Positions 27,044-37,309 of a DNA stretch of 64,000 nucleotides are shown piece by piece. Each line of letters opens with the position of its first letter. The first letter of the stretch is position 1. Both the position numbers and the translations under genes were made by a program. Below the pieces are notes generated by a model. The model did not search any database. It was not told the DNA's origin and was given only the letters and a program-made list of their open reading frames with translations. This stretch comes from Microbacterium sp. TPD7012 (GTDB taxonomy: Bacteria > Actinomycetota > Actinomycetes > Actinomycetales > Microbacteriaceae). The stretch lies in assembly GCF_003075395.1 (NCBI RefSeq), contig NZ_QDFV01000002.1:784772-848771 (forward strand), in the 5' to 3' direction.

Positions 27044-27646
27044 ATGAGTCAGAGCGGCGCGACCGAACCGGCCCGGCGCGGCCGTCCGGGATACGACCGA
27101 CGCGGCCTGCTCGACGCGGCTGTCGCCGTCTTCAACGAATCCGGCTACGACGCCACCTCGGTCGCCGCCCTCGCCACCCGGCTCGGACTGTCGAAGGCCG
27201 CTCTCTATCACCACTTCTCCTCGAAGGAGGAGATCCTCGAGACGGCACTCGGCGAAGCGCTGGACGGTCTCGAAGGCGTGCTCGCCGACACTCGGACGGT
27301 CGTGCCGAGCGAGCGTCTGGCGGCCGTGCTCCAGGGCGCGGTCCGTGTGCTCGCCGCGTACCTGCCGTCGGTGACCCTGCTGCTGCGCGTCCGCGGCAAC
27401 AGCGACGTGGAACGCCGGGCGCTCGAACGACGCCGTGCCTTCGACCAGGAGGTCACGCGCATCGTCCGCGCCGCCCAGCAGGACGGTGCCGTCCGAGCGG
27501 ATGTCGACGCCTCGGTCGCGACGCGACTGCTCTTCGGCATGGTCAACTCGCTCGTCGAGTGGTACCGGCCCGGCGGAGCCGAAGACGCCGATGCGCTCGC
27601 CGGAGACGTGCTGACCGTAGCGCTCGACGGTCTGCGCACGCGCTGA
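27044..27646 (+). CDS. TetR-family regulator, PaaR candidate
   Basis: 200 residues. The N-terminal helix-turn-helix is SVAALATRLGLSKAALYHHF. The C-terminal domain ends in a TetR dimer region (SVATRLLFGMVNSLVEWYRP) of the type seen in actinobacterial PaaR, which is released from DNA by phenylacetyl-CoA. The only PaaR-like operator visible is at the paaA promoter (8191-8212). The start codon follows CAGACT and 6 nt, hinting at a leaderless mRNA. The PaaR identity is inferred from location and from the operator. Confidence 0.7.
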   Translation: MSQSGATEPARRGRPGYDRRGLLDAAVAVFNESGYDATSVAALATRLGLSKAALYHHFSSKEEILETALGEALDGLEGVLADTRTVVPSERLAAVLQGAVRVLAAYLPSVTLLLRVRGNSDVERRALERRRAFDQEVTRIVRAAQQDGAVRADVDASVATRLLFGMVNSLVEWYRPGGAEDADALAGDVLTVALDGLRTR

Positions 27647-27778
27647 GCCGCGGCATCCTTCGCACTCGGACATCTACGACGCGCTCCCGGACAAGTGCCG
27701 TGCCGAACGGCATCCGACAATGAGATGACGACCGGCCTCCCCGATGCCGGCCCCGTCCCGCTCGAAGGAGAGTCACCG

Positions 27779-29215
27779 ATGTCCGAATCCGCCGCAGCAG
27801 CCGCCGTGCTGCTCGACCGCATCCAGGCGCCGGAGGGCGCGGGGCGCGACATCCCCGACGCGGCGACCCGCGAGATCATCGGCCGCGCGCCGGTGCACGC
27901 CGTCGCCGATCTCGACGACGCGGTCGCGCGTGCCGCGGCCGCGCAGCCCGCCTGGGAGGCGCTCGGCCACGAGAGGCGCAGCGAGCTGCTGCTCGCGGCC
28001 GCCGATGCGATCGACGCGAACGCCGAGGCGCTGGCTCACCTGCTCTCGCGCGAGCAGGGCAAGCCACTGAACGGCCCGAACGCCCGCTTCGAGCTGGGCG
28101 CCTGCTCGGCCTGGCTGCGCACCAACGCGAGCATCGTCATCGAACCGCAGGTGCTGGTCGACGACGAGACACTCCATGCCGAGCTCGTCTACAAGGCCGC
28201 CGGCGTGGTGGGCGCGATCGGTCCGTGGAACTGGCCCTTGATGATCACCATCTGGCAGATCGGGCCCTCGCTCCGGATGGGCAACACGGTCGTCGCGAAG
28301 CCGAGCGAGTACACGCCCCTCAGCGTGCTCGCGATGCTCGCCGTCATGAACGAGGTGCTTCCCGCCGATGTGCTGATCGGCGTCTCCGGAGACCGCGAGG
28401 TGGGCGCACGGCTCGCCTCGCATCCCGACGTCGCCAAGATCATGTTCACCGGATCGACCGCGACCGGACGACGCATCATCGAGAGCTCCGCCGGGAACCT
28501 CGCCCGTCTCACCCTCGAACTCGGCGGCAACGACGCCGGCATCGTCCTGCCGGGGACGGATGCCGCCGCCATCGCCGAGGATCTCTTCTGGGGCGCCTTC
28601 ATCAACACCGGCCAGACGTGTGCGGCGATGAAGCGCCTCTACGTGCACGACTCCGTCTACGACGACGTCGTCGGTGCGCTCGCCGAGATCGCGGGATCCG
28701 TGCCGATGGGCAACGGCCTCGACGAGGACAACGTCCTCGGACCCCTGCAGAACCGCGCGCAGTTCGACATCGTCACCCGGCTGGTCGACGACGCGAAGAG
28801 CCGCGGCGCCCGCATCGTGACGGGTGGCGACGCGGCGCCGGAGCTGGGGGAGCTCTTCTACCGCCCGACCATCGTCGCCGACATCGACAACGACGCCGCC
28901 CTCGTGCAGGAGGAGCAGTTCGGTCCGGCGCTCCCCGTGATCCGGTACTCCGACGTCGACGAGGCCTTCGCCTGGGCGAACGCGGTCGACGTGGGTCTCG
29001 GAGCCTCGGTCTGGTCGAGCGACCCTGCGGCGGCGCGTGAGGCCGCCTCGCGGATGCAGGCCGGTACCGTGTGGGTCAACTCGCACGGCGGGCTGCATCC
29101 GATGGTCCCGTTCGGCGGGGTGAAGAGTTCGGGCTACGGCCTCGAGTTCGGCGTCGAAGGGCTCAAGTCGGTGGCAGTGACGCAGGTCGTGTCCGGCCCC
29201 GGTCGGAAGGGCTGA
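27779..29215 (+). CDS. NAD(P)-dependent aldehyde dehydrogenase
   Basis: 478 residues. The catalytic Cys is in NTGQTCAAMKRL and the Glu in LTLELGGNDAG; GPWNWPLMI and FTGSTATGRRI are cofactor-binding segments. I chose the ATG at 27779 with AAGGAGA upstream; an upstream opening to 27695 lacks a ribosome site. A 3-nt gap to the GMC oxidoreductase shows an operon converting an alcohol to an acid. The substrate is unknown; position after a PaaR-like gene makes phenylacetaldehyde plausible. Confidence 0.9.
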   Translation: MSESAAAAAVLLDRIQAPEGAGRDIPDAATREIIGRAPVHAVADLDDAVARAAAAQPAWEALGHERRSELLLAAADAIDANAEALAHLLSREQGKPLNGPNARFELGACSAWLRTNASIVIEPQVLVDDETLHAELVYKAAGVVGAIGPWNWPLMITIWQIGPSLRMGNTVVAKPSEYTPLSVLAMLAVMNEVLPADVLIGVSGDREVGARLASHPDVAKIMFTGSTATGRRIIESSAGNLARLTLELGGNDAGIVLPGTDAAAIAEDLFWGAFINTGQTCAAMKRLYVHDSVYDDVVGALAEIAGSVPMGNGLDEDNVLGPLQNRAQFDIVTRLVDDAKSRGARIVTGGDAAPELGELFYRPTIVADIDNDAALVQEEQFGPALPVIRYSDVDEAFAWANAVDVGLGASVWSSDPAAAREAASRMQAGTVWVNSHGGLHPMVPFGGVKSSGYGLEFGVEGLKSVAVTQVVSGPGRKG

Positions 29216-29218
29216 CCC

Positions 29219-30685
29219 ATGCGCTCTGCCATCGTCGTCGGAGCCGGCACGTCGGGGGCCATCGTGGCGCGGAGGCTGGCGGATGCCGGCGTCGCGGTGA
29301 CCCTCATCGAAGCGGGCGGGTACGACACGAATCCGGCCATCCACGATCCCTCGCGCGCGGGAGAGCTGTGGCACTCGGCCGAGGACTGGGACTACTTCAC
29401 CGTGCCGCAGGAACATGCGGCCGGGCGTCGACTGCACCTGCCCCGGGGCAAGGTGACCGGAGGATCGCACGCTCTCAACGCCATGATCTGGGTGCGCGGA
29501 GCGGCATCCGACTACGACGGGTGGGAGACGGCCGGCGCGACCGACTGGGGCTGGTCCGAGGTCGAACCCGTGTACGACGCGATCGAGCACGATCTGCTGT
29601 ACGTGAGCGACGACTATGCGCTCTCGCCGATCCAGGAGTCGATCATCGCCGCCGCCGTGGAGGAGGGGCTGCCGCACAATCCGAACTACAACGGCGGCGT
29701 CCTCGACGGGGTCTCTCAGCAGCAGGTCACGATCCGCGACGGTCGCCGGGTGAACACCTGGACGACGTACGCGCAGCCGGTCGCTGAGAAGCTGACGATC
29801 ATCACCGGACGGGAAGTCCACTCGGTGATCATCGAGGACGGCCGGGCGCGGGGGGTCCGGCTGGGGGAGGGCGCGGACTCCGAGGACGTGTTCGCCGACG
29901 AGGTCATCCTCTCGGCCGGCGCCATCGGTTCGCCGATCATCCTGCTGCGATCGGGCATCGGACCCGCGGCGGAGCTCGAGGCCCTGGGGATCCCGGTCGT
30001 GCAGGACTCTCCGGGGGTCGGGAAGAACCTGCACGACCACCTCCTTTCGCCGGTCGTCTTCACGACGACGGCGCGTCCGGTCGGTCCGCCGCAGCCCGGT
30101 GTCTCGGTGACGCAGACTCACCTCTTCTGGCGCAGTCGCGACGACCTCGCGGAGCCCGACACGCAGCCCATCCACTTCTCGGTGCCGATGTGGGGCGAGC
30201 TGGATCCGAAGGGGGACGACGGATTCACCCTGATGGCCGGGCTCGTGACGCCGTACAGCCGTGGTGCGCTGACACTCACCGGCCCCGGGCTGGGCGATCG
30301 ACCGGACATCGACCTGGCCGCGCTGGCCGACGACCGCGATGTCGCCTCGCTCGCGGCATCCGTGCGCCAATGCCGCCGCATCGGCGCCCACCCGGCCCTC
30401 GCCGAGCGGTGGGGCGCGGTGGAGGCCTATCCCGGTCCCGACGTGTCGGATGCCGACGTCGAGGACTGGGTGCGCCGCACGGCCATCACCTACCACCACC
30501 AGGTCGGAACGTGCCGGATGGGGACGGATGCCGATGCCGTGGTCGACCCTCGACTGCGCGTGCACGGGGTCGACGGTCTGCGGGTGATCGACGCCTCTGT
30601 CATCCCCACGGTCCCGACCGGCAACACCAACGCGCCCGCGGCGATGATCGGGGAGCGCGGGGCGGGGTTCGTGCTCGCGGACTGA
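29219..30685 (+). CDS. GMC-family FAD-dependent alcohol oxidoreductase
   Basis: 488 residues. The N-terminal dinucleotide-binding motif is [19 protein letters not shown], the GMC signature around [18 protein letters not shown], and the C-terminal active-site His pair in [11 protein letters not shown] with a closing [15 protein letters not shown]. These flavoenzymes oxidise primary alcohols such as choline or aryl alcohols to aldehydes. Paired with the aldehyde dehydrogenase 3 nt upstream, it would supply that enzyme's substrate. The exact alcohol cannot be read from sequence. Confidence 0.9.
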   Translation: MRSAIVVGAGTSGAIVARRLADAGVAVTLIEAGGYDTNPAIHDPSRAGELWHSAEDWDYFTVPQEHAAGRRLHLPRGKVTGGSHALNAMIWVRGAASDYDGWETAGATDWGWSEVEPVYDAIEHDLLYVSDDYALSPIQESIIAAAVEEGLPHNPNYNGGVLDGVSQQQVTIRDGRRVNTWTTYAQPVAEKLTIITGREVHSVIIEDGRARGVRLGEGADSEDVFADEVILSAGAIGSPIILLRSGIGPAAELEALGIPVVQDSPGVGKNLHDHLLSPVVFTTTARPVGPPQPGVSVTQTHLFWRSRDDLAEPDTQPIHFSVPMWGELDPKGDDGFTLMAGLVTPYSRGALTLTGPGLGDRPDIDLAALADDRDVASLAASVRQCRRIGAHPALAERWGAVEAYPGPDVSDADVEDWVRRTAITYHHQVGTCRMGTDADAVVDPRLRVHGVDGLRVIDASVIPTVPTGNTNAPAAMIGERGAGFVLAD

Positions 30686-30708
30686 GACGCCGCGCGCGAC
30701 GCCGACGA

Positions 30709-30745
30709 GAAACCCCCACCCGCGATGACCGCGGGTGGGGGTTTC
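30709..30745. terminator. Bidirectional intrinsic terminator
   Basis: Perfect 15-bp stem (30709-30723 with 30731-30745; GAAACCCCCACCCGC on the first arm) around a 7-nt loop, with T/A runs built into the stem ends on both strands. It lies between the converging GMC and amidohydrolase genes and can serve both. Confidence 0.9.
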
Positions 30746-30767
30746 GGCGGTACGGGTGGTCCTCGCG

Positions 30768-32411
30768 TCAGGCGGAGTGCACCTCGCGGCCGGCGAACCA
30801 CGTCGAGATGACCGGCGTGTGCACGATCTCGTCCGGCGGCCCGGCGATCGCGTCGCGCGCCAGCACGACGAAGTCCGCGGACTTGCCGGGCGTCAGGGAA
30901 CCGGTCTCCGCACCGAGGCCCATCGCCGTCGCGGCGTTGATCGTGAAGACCTCGAGCGCCTCCTCGGCGGAGATGGCCTGCTCCGGCCAGAGCACGCCGG
31001 GTGCGCGCCCGAGCGGATCGGCTCGCGTCACCAGGCCCTGCAATCCCTCCAGGGTGTTCGGGGACTCGCTCACGGGCCAGTCCGACCCGCCGGCCACCAG
31101 TGCGCCGGAGTCGATCAGCGCGCGGTTCGGCTGCGAGTGCTCCGCGCGCTCGCCGAGCACGTCGGCGAGCGCCTGGGGGATGACACCGGGGAACCAGATG
31201 AACGGGGAGATGTCGGCCGACACGTCCAGTGCCTGCAGCCGAGGGATGTCGGTGTCGGCGAGAAACTGTCCGTGCGCGATCTGGATCGGGGTGGTGACGC
31301 CCTCGCCCCGCAGGCGCTCCGCGACATCCAGCACGAGCCGGGCGGAGCCGTCGCCGGTGCAGTGGACCTTCGCGCCGAGACCTCTGTCGGCGACCGCGCG
31401 CAGCCAGCCGGCGAGCTCGTCGAACGTCATCGTCGTCTCGCCGTGGAAGTGCGCGCCGTGTGCGGCGTCGGCCGGATACGGATCGAGGAAGGCGGCCGTG
31501 TGCGCCGGGGGCACGCCGTCGAGGAAGATCTTCACGAAGTCGGGGCGGTGGTGCGTCGTGCGGAACTCCTCTCCTCGTTCGATGAGGGGCGTGCCGATCG
31601 GCGCGACGCCGAAGATGTCGTCGTTGATGAGCATCGACGACACGACCCACGCGTTCAGCGCTCCCGCGCGGTCGAGGGTCGCGAGGGCGCCGAGGATGTC
31701 GACCGAGACACCCGCGTCCTGGAAGGTCGTGATGCCGAAGGAGTTCAGCAGCTCGACGCCGCGGCGCGAGGCGGCCACATGCTGCTCCGGTGTGAGCCCG
31801 CCGCCGACGTCGAAGGCCTCCTGCACCGGGATCCCCGCCGCCTCCAGCAGCACGCCCGTGGGGGTGCCGTCGTCGGGGTCGAGCATCGTCACGCCCGACG
31901 ACGGGATGCTCGTCGCGGTGATGCCCGCGAGCTCGAGCGCACGCGTGTTCACCCAGCGGTTGTGCCGGGAGTCCTCCATGAGCATCACCGGCCGTCCGCC
32001 GGATGCGTCGTCGAGTCGCCGGCGCGAGTTCGTGTTCGCCAGCGAAGGCAGCAGCGTCGTCGGCACCGCGCCGCCGACGATCCAGGCATCAGCGGGCAGT
32101 GCGGCCGCCCTGTCGCGCACGTGCGCGAGGATCTCATCGAGGGTCAGCGACGGCGGCAGCGACAGCTCGAACAGGTCGGTGCGGCCGGCCAGCGCGTGAT
32201 GGTTGTGCACGTCGACGAAACCGGGATAGACCGCCGCGCCCCCGACGTCCAGCATCCGCGTTCCCGGTCCTCGCAGTCGTACGACATCGGCGAGGGAACC
32301 GACCGCGAGCACTCGTCCGTCGCGGACCGCGAGGGCCTCGACGAGCGGGTTCGACCGGTCGGCGGTTCGGATCACGGAGCCGGTGACGATCAGGTCGGCG
32401 GCGGTCCCCAC
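30768..32411 (-). CDS. YtcJ-like metal-dependent amidohydrolase
   Basis: 547 residues of the amidohydrolase superfamily. The N-terminal metal site is [11 protein letters not shown], later segments are [12 protein letters not shown] and IQIAHGQF, and the distal Asp is in [10 protein letters not shown]. YtcJ-type enzymes hydrolyse C-N bonds in exocyclic amides or enamides; the substrate here is unknown. I chose the GTG at 32411, 1 nt after the stop of the MoaF gene and with GGAGAGG upstream. It is the last gene of the APC permease-MoaF-amidohydrolase operon. Confidence 0.85.
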   Translation of the reverse strand: MGTAADLIVTGSVIRTADRSNPLVEALAVRDGRVLAVGSLADVVRLRGPGTRMLDVGGAAVYPGFVDVHNHHALAGRTDLFELSLPPSLTLDEILAHVRDRAAALPADAWIVGGAVPTTLLPSLANTNSRRRLDDASGGRPVMLMEDSRHNRWVNTRALELAGITATSIPSSGVTMLDPDDGTPTGVLLEAAGIPVQEAFDVGGGLTPEQHVAASRRGVELLNSFGITTFQDAGVSVDILGALATLDRAGALNAWVVSSMLINDDIFGVAPIGTPLIERGEEFRTTHHRPDFVKIFLDGVPPAHTAAFLDPYPADAAHGAHFHGETTMTFDELAGWLRAVADRGLGAKVHCTGDGSARLVLDVAERLRGEGVTTPIQIAHGQFLADTDIPRLQALDVSADISPFIWFPGVIPQALADVLGERAEHSQPNRALIDSGALVAGGSDWPVSESPNTLEGLQGLVTRADPLGRAPGVLWPEQAISAEEALEVFTINAATAMGLGAETGSLTPGKSADFVVLARDAIAGPPDEIVHTPVISTWFAGREVHSA

Positions 32412-32412
32412 C

Positions 32413-33252
32413 TCAGTCCTCTCCGAAGGCGGCCGGCTCGAGCTCGGGCGCGTGGAGCGTGGTCGACAGCAGCCGTCCGTGCGCACCGAACGTGAAGTGC
32501 GTCGGCACCTCGCCCGTCTCGTCGAGCCCGAACAGCACGCCGTGCGAGCGGATCGCGTTCACGTCGCGGTGGTCCGCGATCGTCACCGAGGCGCAGGGGA
32601 TCACCTTCTCGCGCCACGCGAAGATGTAGATGCCGGGACGCACCTCCCACACGCTGTTCTCGTCGGTGTCGGCGAGGCCGCGCTCCGGGCCGGCCAGGCA
32701 CTGCCACGAGTACCACCGCGACGACAGGTACACGTGCTCGTAGGCGTGCTCGGCGCTGTAGACCCACTCGACCCGACGCCCGATCAGGGTCGTCGTCGGC
32801 GCGGCCTCGGTGCCCGACACGTCGGCGCCCTCGATCACGCTCGGCGCGAAGACGTGCTGCACGCGGGTGCGGCCCTGCTCCGGGGAGGGGAGGATGATCG
32901 AGATCACGGCGAGGGCACGACCGGCGCGGAGATCCAGCACGAGCGAGACGGCCTCGTTCGGCAGGTAGCGGTGATGGAACTGCACGAAGTAGAGATCGTC
33001 GTCGACCTCGAACGCCTCGTAGTCATCGGTGTCCGCTGCGGCTTCGGTGGGATCCTCCGCACCCGGGTGGTACTGCCAGGAGACCGTGGTGTCGCCGAAG
33101 CGGTGCACGATGCGGGTGCCGCGGGCGTCGACGACCGCGATCTCACGGCCGCTGAGCGCCGTGGTGTGCGGCGCCTTGTTGGCGTCGAAGCCGGGGGCGA
33201 GGCCCTCGAGCGGCAGCCAGGTGGAGGTGTCTGCGGGGTTCAGGGTCGTCAT
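32413..33252 (-). CDS. MoaF-family protein 1
   Basis: 279 residues. The C-terminal half has the MoaF signature: LIGRRVEWVYSAEHAYEHVY, then SSRWYSWQCLAGPERGLADT and IYIFAWREKVIPCASV. The family was named for a gene of the Klebsiella monoamine regulon; despite its name it is not a molybdopterin-synthesis enzyme. The fold is thought to be lipocalin-like, and its function is unknown. No signal peptide is seen, so it is cytoplasmic. It lies between an APC permease (40-nt gap) and an amidohydrolase (1-nt gap). A second member is at 42501. Confidence 0.82.
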   Translation of the reverse strand: MTTLNPADTSTWLPLEGLAPGFDANKAPHTTALSGREIAVVDARGTRIVHRFGDTTVSWQYHPGAEDPTEAAADTDDYEAFEVDDDLYFVQFHHRYLPNEAVSLVLDLRAGRALAVISIILPSPEQGRTRVQHVFAPSVIEGADVSGTEAAPTTTLIGRRVEWVYSAEHAYEHVYLSSRWYSWQCLAGPERGLADTDENSVWEVRPGIYIFAWREKVIPCASVTIADHRDVNAIRSHGVLFGLDETGEVPTHFTFGAHGRLLSTTLHAPELEPAAFGED

Positions 33253-33292
33253 GCGTCGTCCTTATCTGTCGATGGGGGAGGCGGGGAGAGCG

Positions 33293-34741
33293 TCAGCGAT
33301 CGCTGAACTTCTCCAGGTCGGTGGCGAGTCCGTCGTAGACGGCGGGCTTCGCGCGCTTGAGGTAGGCGCCGTACGCGATGCCGCCGATCAGCGCGACGAC
33401 CAGCAGCAGCGGCATCAGCCGGATCGCGAGCTCCTCGGAGCCGGCGACGATGTTGAAGTTCACGACGGCGAGGACCGAGATCGCCGCGATGCCGAGGAAT
33501 CCGATTCCGGGTGCGATGAATGTGCTCCACCAGCGCGGGTCCCGGTTGCGGCGGAAGTACACGACGATCGAGATCGCCGCGAGTCCCTGCAGGATCAGCA
33601 CGCTGAGGGTGCCGAAGCCGAGCATCGCGGGAACGAGCGTGAGGATCGGGTCGGCGCCGGCGATCGCGAAGATGATCGCCATGATGCCGGCGAATGCGGC
33701 CTGCACGATACCGGCGAGCTGCGGGGCACCGTTGGCCCTGGTGCGCGCGAGCGCCTGCGGCAGGATCCGCGAGCGTCCCAGCGAGTACAGGTAGCGGGTC
33801 GCCGAGTTGTGGAAGGCGAGCATCGCGGCGAACAGGCTCACCAGCAGGAGCACCATCATCACCGTGGTGAGGGTGCCCCCGAGGTACTGCTGCGACAGGG
33901 AGAAGATCAGGTCGCCCGTCGGGAGGTGCTCGAGCGCGGTCGCCTGCGCCTGCGCCACTCCGGTCGCGCTGACCACGGCCCAGGTCGTGACGCCCAGGAT
34001 CACGCCGATCGCGATGATCGAGGTGTAGGTGGCGCGGGGGATGGTGCGCAGCGGCTGCTTCGCCTCTTCGCTGAAGAGCGCGGTCGCCTCGAACCCCAGG
34101 AAGCCGGTCGCGGCGAGCAGGAGTCCGATCGGCAGGGAGCCGGAGAACACCGCCTCCGGGCTGAACGCACCGAGGTCGTACCCGGTCTGCACGAGCACCG
34201 ACACGTCGAACACGACGAGCATCAGCACCTCGAGCACCAGGCACACGCCCAGCACCTTCGAGCTGAAGTCGACGCCGATGCGGGCGAGGACGAAGCACAC
34301 CGCGATCGAGAGCAGCCCCCATACGAGCCAGTGCACGTCGAGACCGGTGAGGTCGCGGATGATCGTCTGCATGAAGAATCCGCTGGTGCCGATCGTACCC
34401 ACGACGAAGAAGTTGTAGCCGAGCGTCGCGATGAGCCCGGCGATCAGCCCGCCGGTGCGGCCGAGGCCCTTCACGACGAACGCGTAGAAGCCGCCGGCGT
34501 TCACCAGCTGCTTGGACATCTGCGCGTAGCCGACGGCGAAGAGCAGCAGGATCGCCGCCACCAGGAAGAACGACATCGGGGTGCCGCCGCCGTTGCCGAG
34601 GGCGATCGCCAGGGACGCGACGACCACGATGCCCGTGAGCGGTGCGACCGCGGCGAGCACGAGGAAGACGATGCCGGCGACGCCGAGGGCACCGGGGCGG
34701 AGAGCGGTGTGCTCGTGAGATGTTTCGGTCGAGGGTGCCAC
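33293..34741 (-). CDS. APC-superfamily amino acid/amine permease
   Basis: 482 residues with about 12 hydrophobic segments. The first has the APC consensus LGVAGIVFLVLAAVAPLTGI, and GFLGFEATALFSEEAKQPLR is the conserved loop between helices 6 and 7. It takes up an amino acid or amine by cation symport or exchange. I chose the GTG at 34741 with AAAGGAG upstream; a long open extension upstream overlaps the divergent SDR gene and has no support. It starts the operon with MoaF and the amidohydrolase, so the imported compound is probably their substrate. Confidence 0.88.
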   Translation of the reverse strand: MAPSTETSHEHTALRPGALGVAGIVFLVLAAVAPLTGIVVVASLAIALGNGGGTPMSFFLVAAILLLFAVGYAQMSKQLVNAGGFYAFVVKGLGRTGGLIAGLIATLGYNFFVVGTIGTSGFFMQTIIRDLTGLDVHWLVWGLLSIAVCFVLARIGVDFSSKVLGVCLVLEVLMLVVFDVSVLVQTGYDLGAFSPEAVFSGSLPIGLLLAATGFLGFEATALFSEEAKQPLRTIPRATYTSIIAIGVILGVTTWAVVSATGVAQAQATALEHLPTGDLIFSLSQQYLGGTLTTVMMVLLLVSLFAAMLAFHNSATRYLYSLGRSRILPQALARTRANGAPQLAGIVQAAFAGIMAIIFAIAGADPILTLVPAMLGFGTLSVLILQGLAAISIVVYFRRNRDPRWWSTFIAPGIGFLGIAAISVLAVVNFNIVAGSEELAIRLMPLLLVVALIGGIAYGAYLKRAKPAVYDGLATDLEKFSDR

Positions 34742-34807
34742 GTCGGCTCCTTTGCTCGGTGACGCCGTGCTCGCACGGCACCGACGACGAGGGGAATCGT
34801 CGATAGA

Positions 34808-34821
34808 GCGAGTCTGCTCGC
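34808..34821. promoter_or_regulatory. Inverted repeat in the APC permease/SDR divergent gap
   Basis: GCGAG-N4-CTCGC, the clearest dyad in the 243-nt gap (34742-34984). It could be a regulator site for one or both divergent operons. I see no other structure in the gap. Confidence 0.3.
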
Positions 34822-34984
34822 GCGACACCTCGGGCGCTTGACCCTGAGTGAAGGACGATGGTGCGAGCGCGCACACCCCGCCGACGGCGGTTCGCGTCAT
34901 CGCGAGGGGGGAGCAGGATGACCGAGACGACACCGCCGTCCTCTCCGCACCATCCGGTGCCCGGCGGCGGCCCCGGAGGGTGCG

Positions 34985-35731
34985 ATGGATCTGCAGCTGC
35001 AGGGTACGACGGCGCTCGTGACGGGCGCGGCGAGCGGGATCGGCCGCGCCACGGCGCTCGCGCTCGCCGCGGAAGGCGTGCGGGTCGCCCTGCTGGATCG
35101 CGACGCCGCCGCGCTCCGCGAGACGGCGAGCGGATGTCGTGAGGCCCTGGTCCTCGTCGCGGATGTGACCGACGAGAGCGAGGTGCGTGCGGCGGTGGGC
35201 TCCGCTGCCATGACGCTCGGCCGCCTCGACGCCGTGGTCTGCTGCGCCGGGATCTCGGGGCCCGTCGGCACGTCGATCGAGGACACCGATCTCGCCGACT
35301 GGGATGCCGTGCTCTCCGTGAACGTGACCGGAGCGTTCCTCGTGCTCAAGCACGCGCTCCCGACGCTGCGTGCCGCGCCGGCGGCATCCGTCGTCCTGCT
35401 CGCAAGCGACTCGGCCTTCGTCGCGTCGCCGGGCATGGTGCCGTACGGGGCATCGAAGGCCGCACTCGTGCAGTTCGGGCGGGCGCTCTCGGTCGATCTC
35501 TCCGACACCCGCATCCGGGTGAACACGGTGGCGCCGTCGATCGTCGACACGCCGATGAGCCGCGGCGATCTCGGCTCCGCCGCGTTCGACGCACCGGGAT
35601 TCCCGGTGCAGAGCGCTGCAGACGTCGCCGCGCACGTCTCCTATCTGGTGTCGCCGCTCAGCAGGGCGATCAACGGGACGACGCTGCTCAGCGACTTCGG
35701 ATACACCGCCCGCTCGGGGTTCCCCGCGTGA
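34985..35731 (+). CDS. Short-chain dehydrogenase/reductase
   Basis: 248 residues. The cofactor motif is VTGAASGIGRA, the NAG-equivalent is CCAGISG, and the active site Tyr-x3-Lys is YGASKAA with a Ser in LLASDSAF. It oxidises or reduces an alcohol/ketone with NAD(P). The 3' end overlaps the open frame of the next SDR, and both are divergent from the APC-MoaF operon, so they likely act on the same compound. Substrate unknown. Confidence 0.88.
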   Translation: MDLQLQGTTALVTGAASGIGRATALALAAEGVRVALLDRDAAALRETASGCREALVLVADVTDESEVRAAVGSAAMTLGRLDAVVCCAGISGPVGTSIEDTDLADWDAVLSVNVTGAFLVLKHALPTLRAAPAASVVLLASDSAFVASPGMVPYGASKAALVQFGRALSVDLSDTRIRVNTVAPSIVDTPMSRGDLGSAAFDAPGFPVQSAADVAAHVSYLVSPLSRAINGTTLLSDFGYTARSGFPA

Positions 35732-35793
35732 CGACCGAGCAGCACGGCAGGATTCCCCCGCGCGCGAGCGCGGGACCAGCAGAAGGAGCAGAA

Positions 35794-36609
35794 ATGGGAC
35801 TCGCAGTCGGATCGACGGTCGCCGGACGCGTCGTCGTCATCACCGGAGGCGGCACCGGCATCGGCGCCGCCATCGCCCAGCGCTATGCGGCCGAGGGCGC
35901 GCACGTCGTGGTCGTCGGGCGCCGCCCTGAGCCGCTGCAGGAGGTCGAGCGCGCCGTCGGCGCCGTGCCGGTCGTCGCGGACGCCGCCGACACCGCCTCG
36001 GCGAAGGCGGCCGTCGCCGAGGTGCTGGCGCGCTTCGGACGCATCGACGTGCTCGTGGCGAATGCCGGAGGCCACGGATTCTCGCCGGTCGGCGAGACCG
36101 ACGACGCCGGCTGGGACGCGGCGATCCGCGCCAACCTCACGACCGCCTTCACGATGGCGCGGGAGTCGCTGCCCGCGTTGATCGAGGCGAAGGGGCAGAT
36201 CGTGATCGTGTCGTCGCTCGCCGGGCTCTTCGCCGGGCCGTCGGTCGCGGGGTACACCGTGGGCAAGCATGCGCTGATCGGTCTGACCCGCACGCTCGCC
36301 CGCGACTACGGCCGGCACGGGGTGCGCGTGAACGCGATCTGCCCCGGCTGGGTGCAGACGCCGATGGCCGACGACGAGATGGACGAGTTCGCGAACCACG
36401 CGGATCTCTCCTCCCGCGAGGAGGCCTATGCGGCGGTCACCGCCGACGTGCCGCTGCGCCGACCCGCACAGCCGTCGGAGATCGCGTCGGTCGTTCGATT
36501 CCTCGGCTCGGGGGAGTCGTCGTACATCACGGGCGCGGTGATCGTGGCCGACGGCGGATCGCATGTCGTCGATGTGCCGACGATCGCGTTCGACCACGCC
36601 GGGATGTAG
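35794..36609 (+). CDS. Short-chain dehydrogenase/reductase
   Basis: 271 residues. VVITGGGTGIGAAIAQRY binds the cofactor, NAGGHG follows strand 4, the catalytic Tyr-x3-Lys is in YTVGKHALIG, and VNAICPGWVQTPM is the usual PG loop. I chose the ATG at 35794 with AGAAGGAG upstream over an ATG at 35728 that overlaps the previous stop (ATGA) but has no ribosome site and adds 22 low-complexity residues. It is in an operon with the preceding SDR. Confidence 0.87.
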   Translation: MGLAVGSTVAGRVVVITGGGTGIGAAIAQRYAAEGAHVVVVGRRPEPLQEVERAVGAVPVVADAADTASAKAAVAEVLARFGRIDVLVANAGGHGFSPVGETDDAGWDAAIRANLTTAFTMARESLPALIEAKGQIVIVSSLAGLFAGPSVAGYTVGKHALIGLTRTLARDYGRHGVRVNAICPGWVQTPMADDEMDEFANHADLSSREEAYAAVTADVPLRRPAQPSEIASVVRFLGSGESSYITGAVIVADGGSHVVDVPTIAFDHAGM

Positions 36610-36617
36610 CAGCCCGC

Positions 36618-37268
36618 TCAGTCGATGGCGAGCGCGAAGCCGTCGCCCGTCGCCACGACCGCGACCTGCGTGAGGTCGTCGACGAGGTAGGTCGGGCTGT
36701 GCGCTGCGGCGTGCTCTCCGACGCCGACCACGCGCATGCCGGCGGCGAGGCCAGCCTGGATGCCGGCCCCCGAGTCCTCGAACACGATGCAGTCGGCGGG
36801 GTCGACGCCGAGCGTCTTCGCGCCGAGGAGGAAGCCTTCGGGATCCGGCTTGGATGCCGAGACGCTCTCGGCCGTGACGGCGAGGGCGGGGACAGTGAGT
36901 CCTGCCGCCTGCATCCGTGCCGTCATCAGCGCGACGTTCGCGGACGTCACGATCGCGTGCGGGTAGGGGCGCAGTGCCAGGAGCAGCGCCTTCGCCCCCG
37001 AGATCTCGATGACCCCGTCGACGTCGTTCGTCTCGGTCGCGAGCATCTCGTCGTTCTCGCGGAGATTGATCGCATGATCGCGCTCCGGCAGCATGATCGA
37101 CATGCTCTGGTGCCCCTGCCGACCGTGCACGACGCTGAGCACGTGCTCGGGATCGATTCCGTGCGGCTCCGCCCAGGCGAGCCAGAGCCGTTCCACGACC
37201 GCAGTCGAGTCGACGAGGGTGCCGTCCATGTCGAGCAGGACGGCGCGGGCGCGAATCGTTTCGGTCAC
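36618..37268 (-). CDS. HAD-superfamily sugar-phosphate-type phosphatase
   Basis: 216 residues. HAD motif I is LLDMDGTLVDST, motif II is IVTSANV, motif III Lys is in SKPDPEGF, and motif IV is FEDSGAG. The pattern resembles small-sugar or polyol phosphate phosphatases. The GTG start at 37268 is preceded by TAGCCT and exactly 6 nt on the minus strand, so the mRNA may be leaderless. It converges with the SDR pair. Substrate unknown. Confidence 0.85.
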   Translation of the reverse strand: MTETIRARAVLLDMDGTLVDSTAVVERLWLAWAEPHGIDPEHVLSVVHGRQGHQSMSIMLPERDHAINLRENDEMLATETNDVDGVIEISGAKALLLALRPYPHAIVTSANVALMTARMQAAGLTVPALAVTAESVSASKPDPEGFLLGAKTLGVDPADCIVFEDSGAGIQAGLAAGMRVVGVGEHAAAHSPTYLVDDLTQVAVVATGDGFALAID

Positions 37269-37309
37269 CTCTCCAGGCTAGCTGGCGCACTCTCCACCTC
37301 GTGGCGAGC

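Noticed and set aside
32413..33252. MoaF as a molybdenum cofactor biosynthesis gene
   Set aside because: The name comes from the Klebsiella monoamine regulon; no molybdopterin-synthesis motif or other moa gene is nearby.
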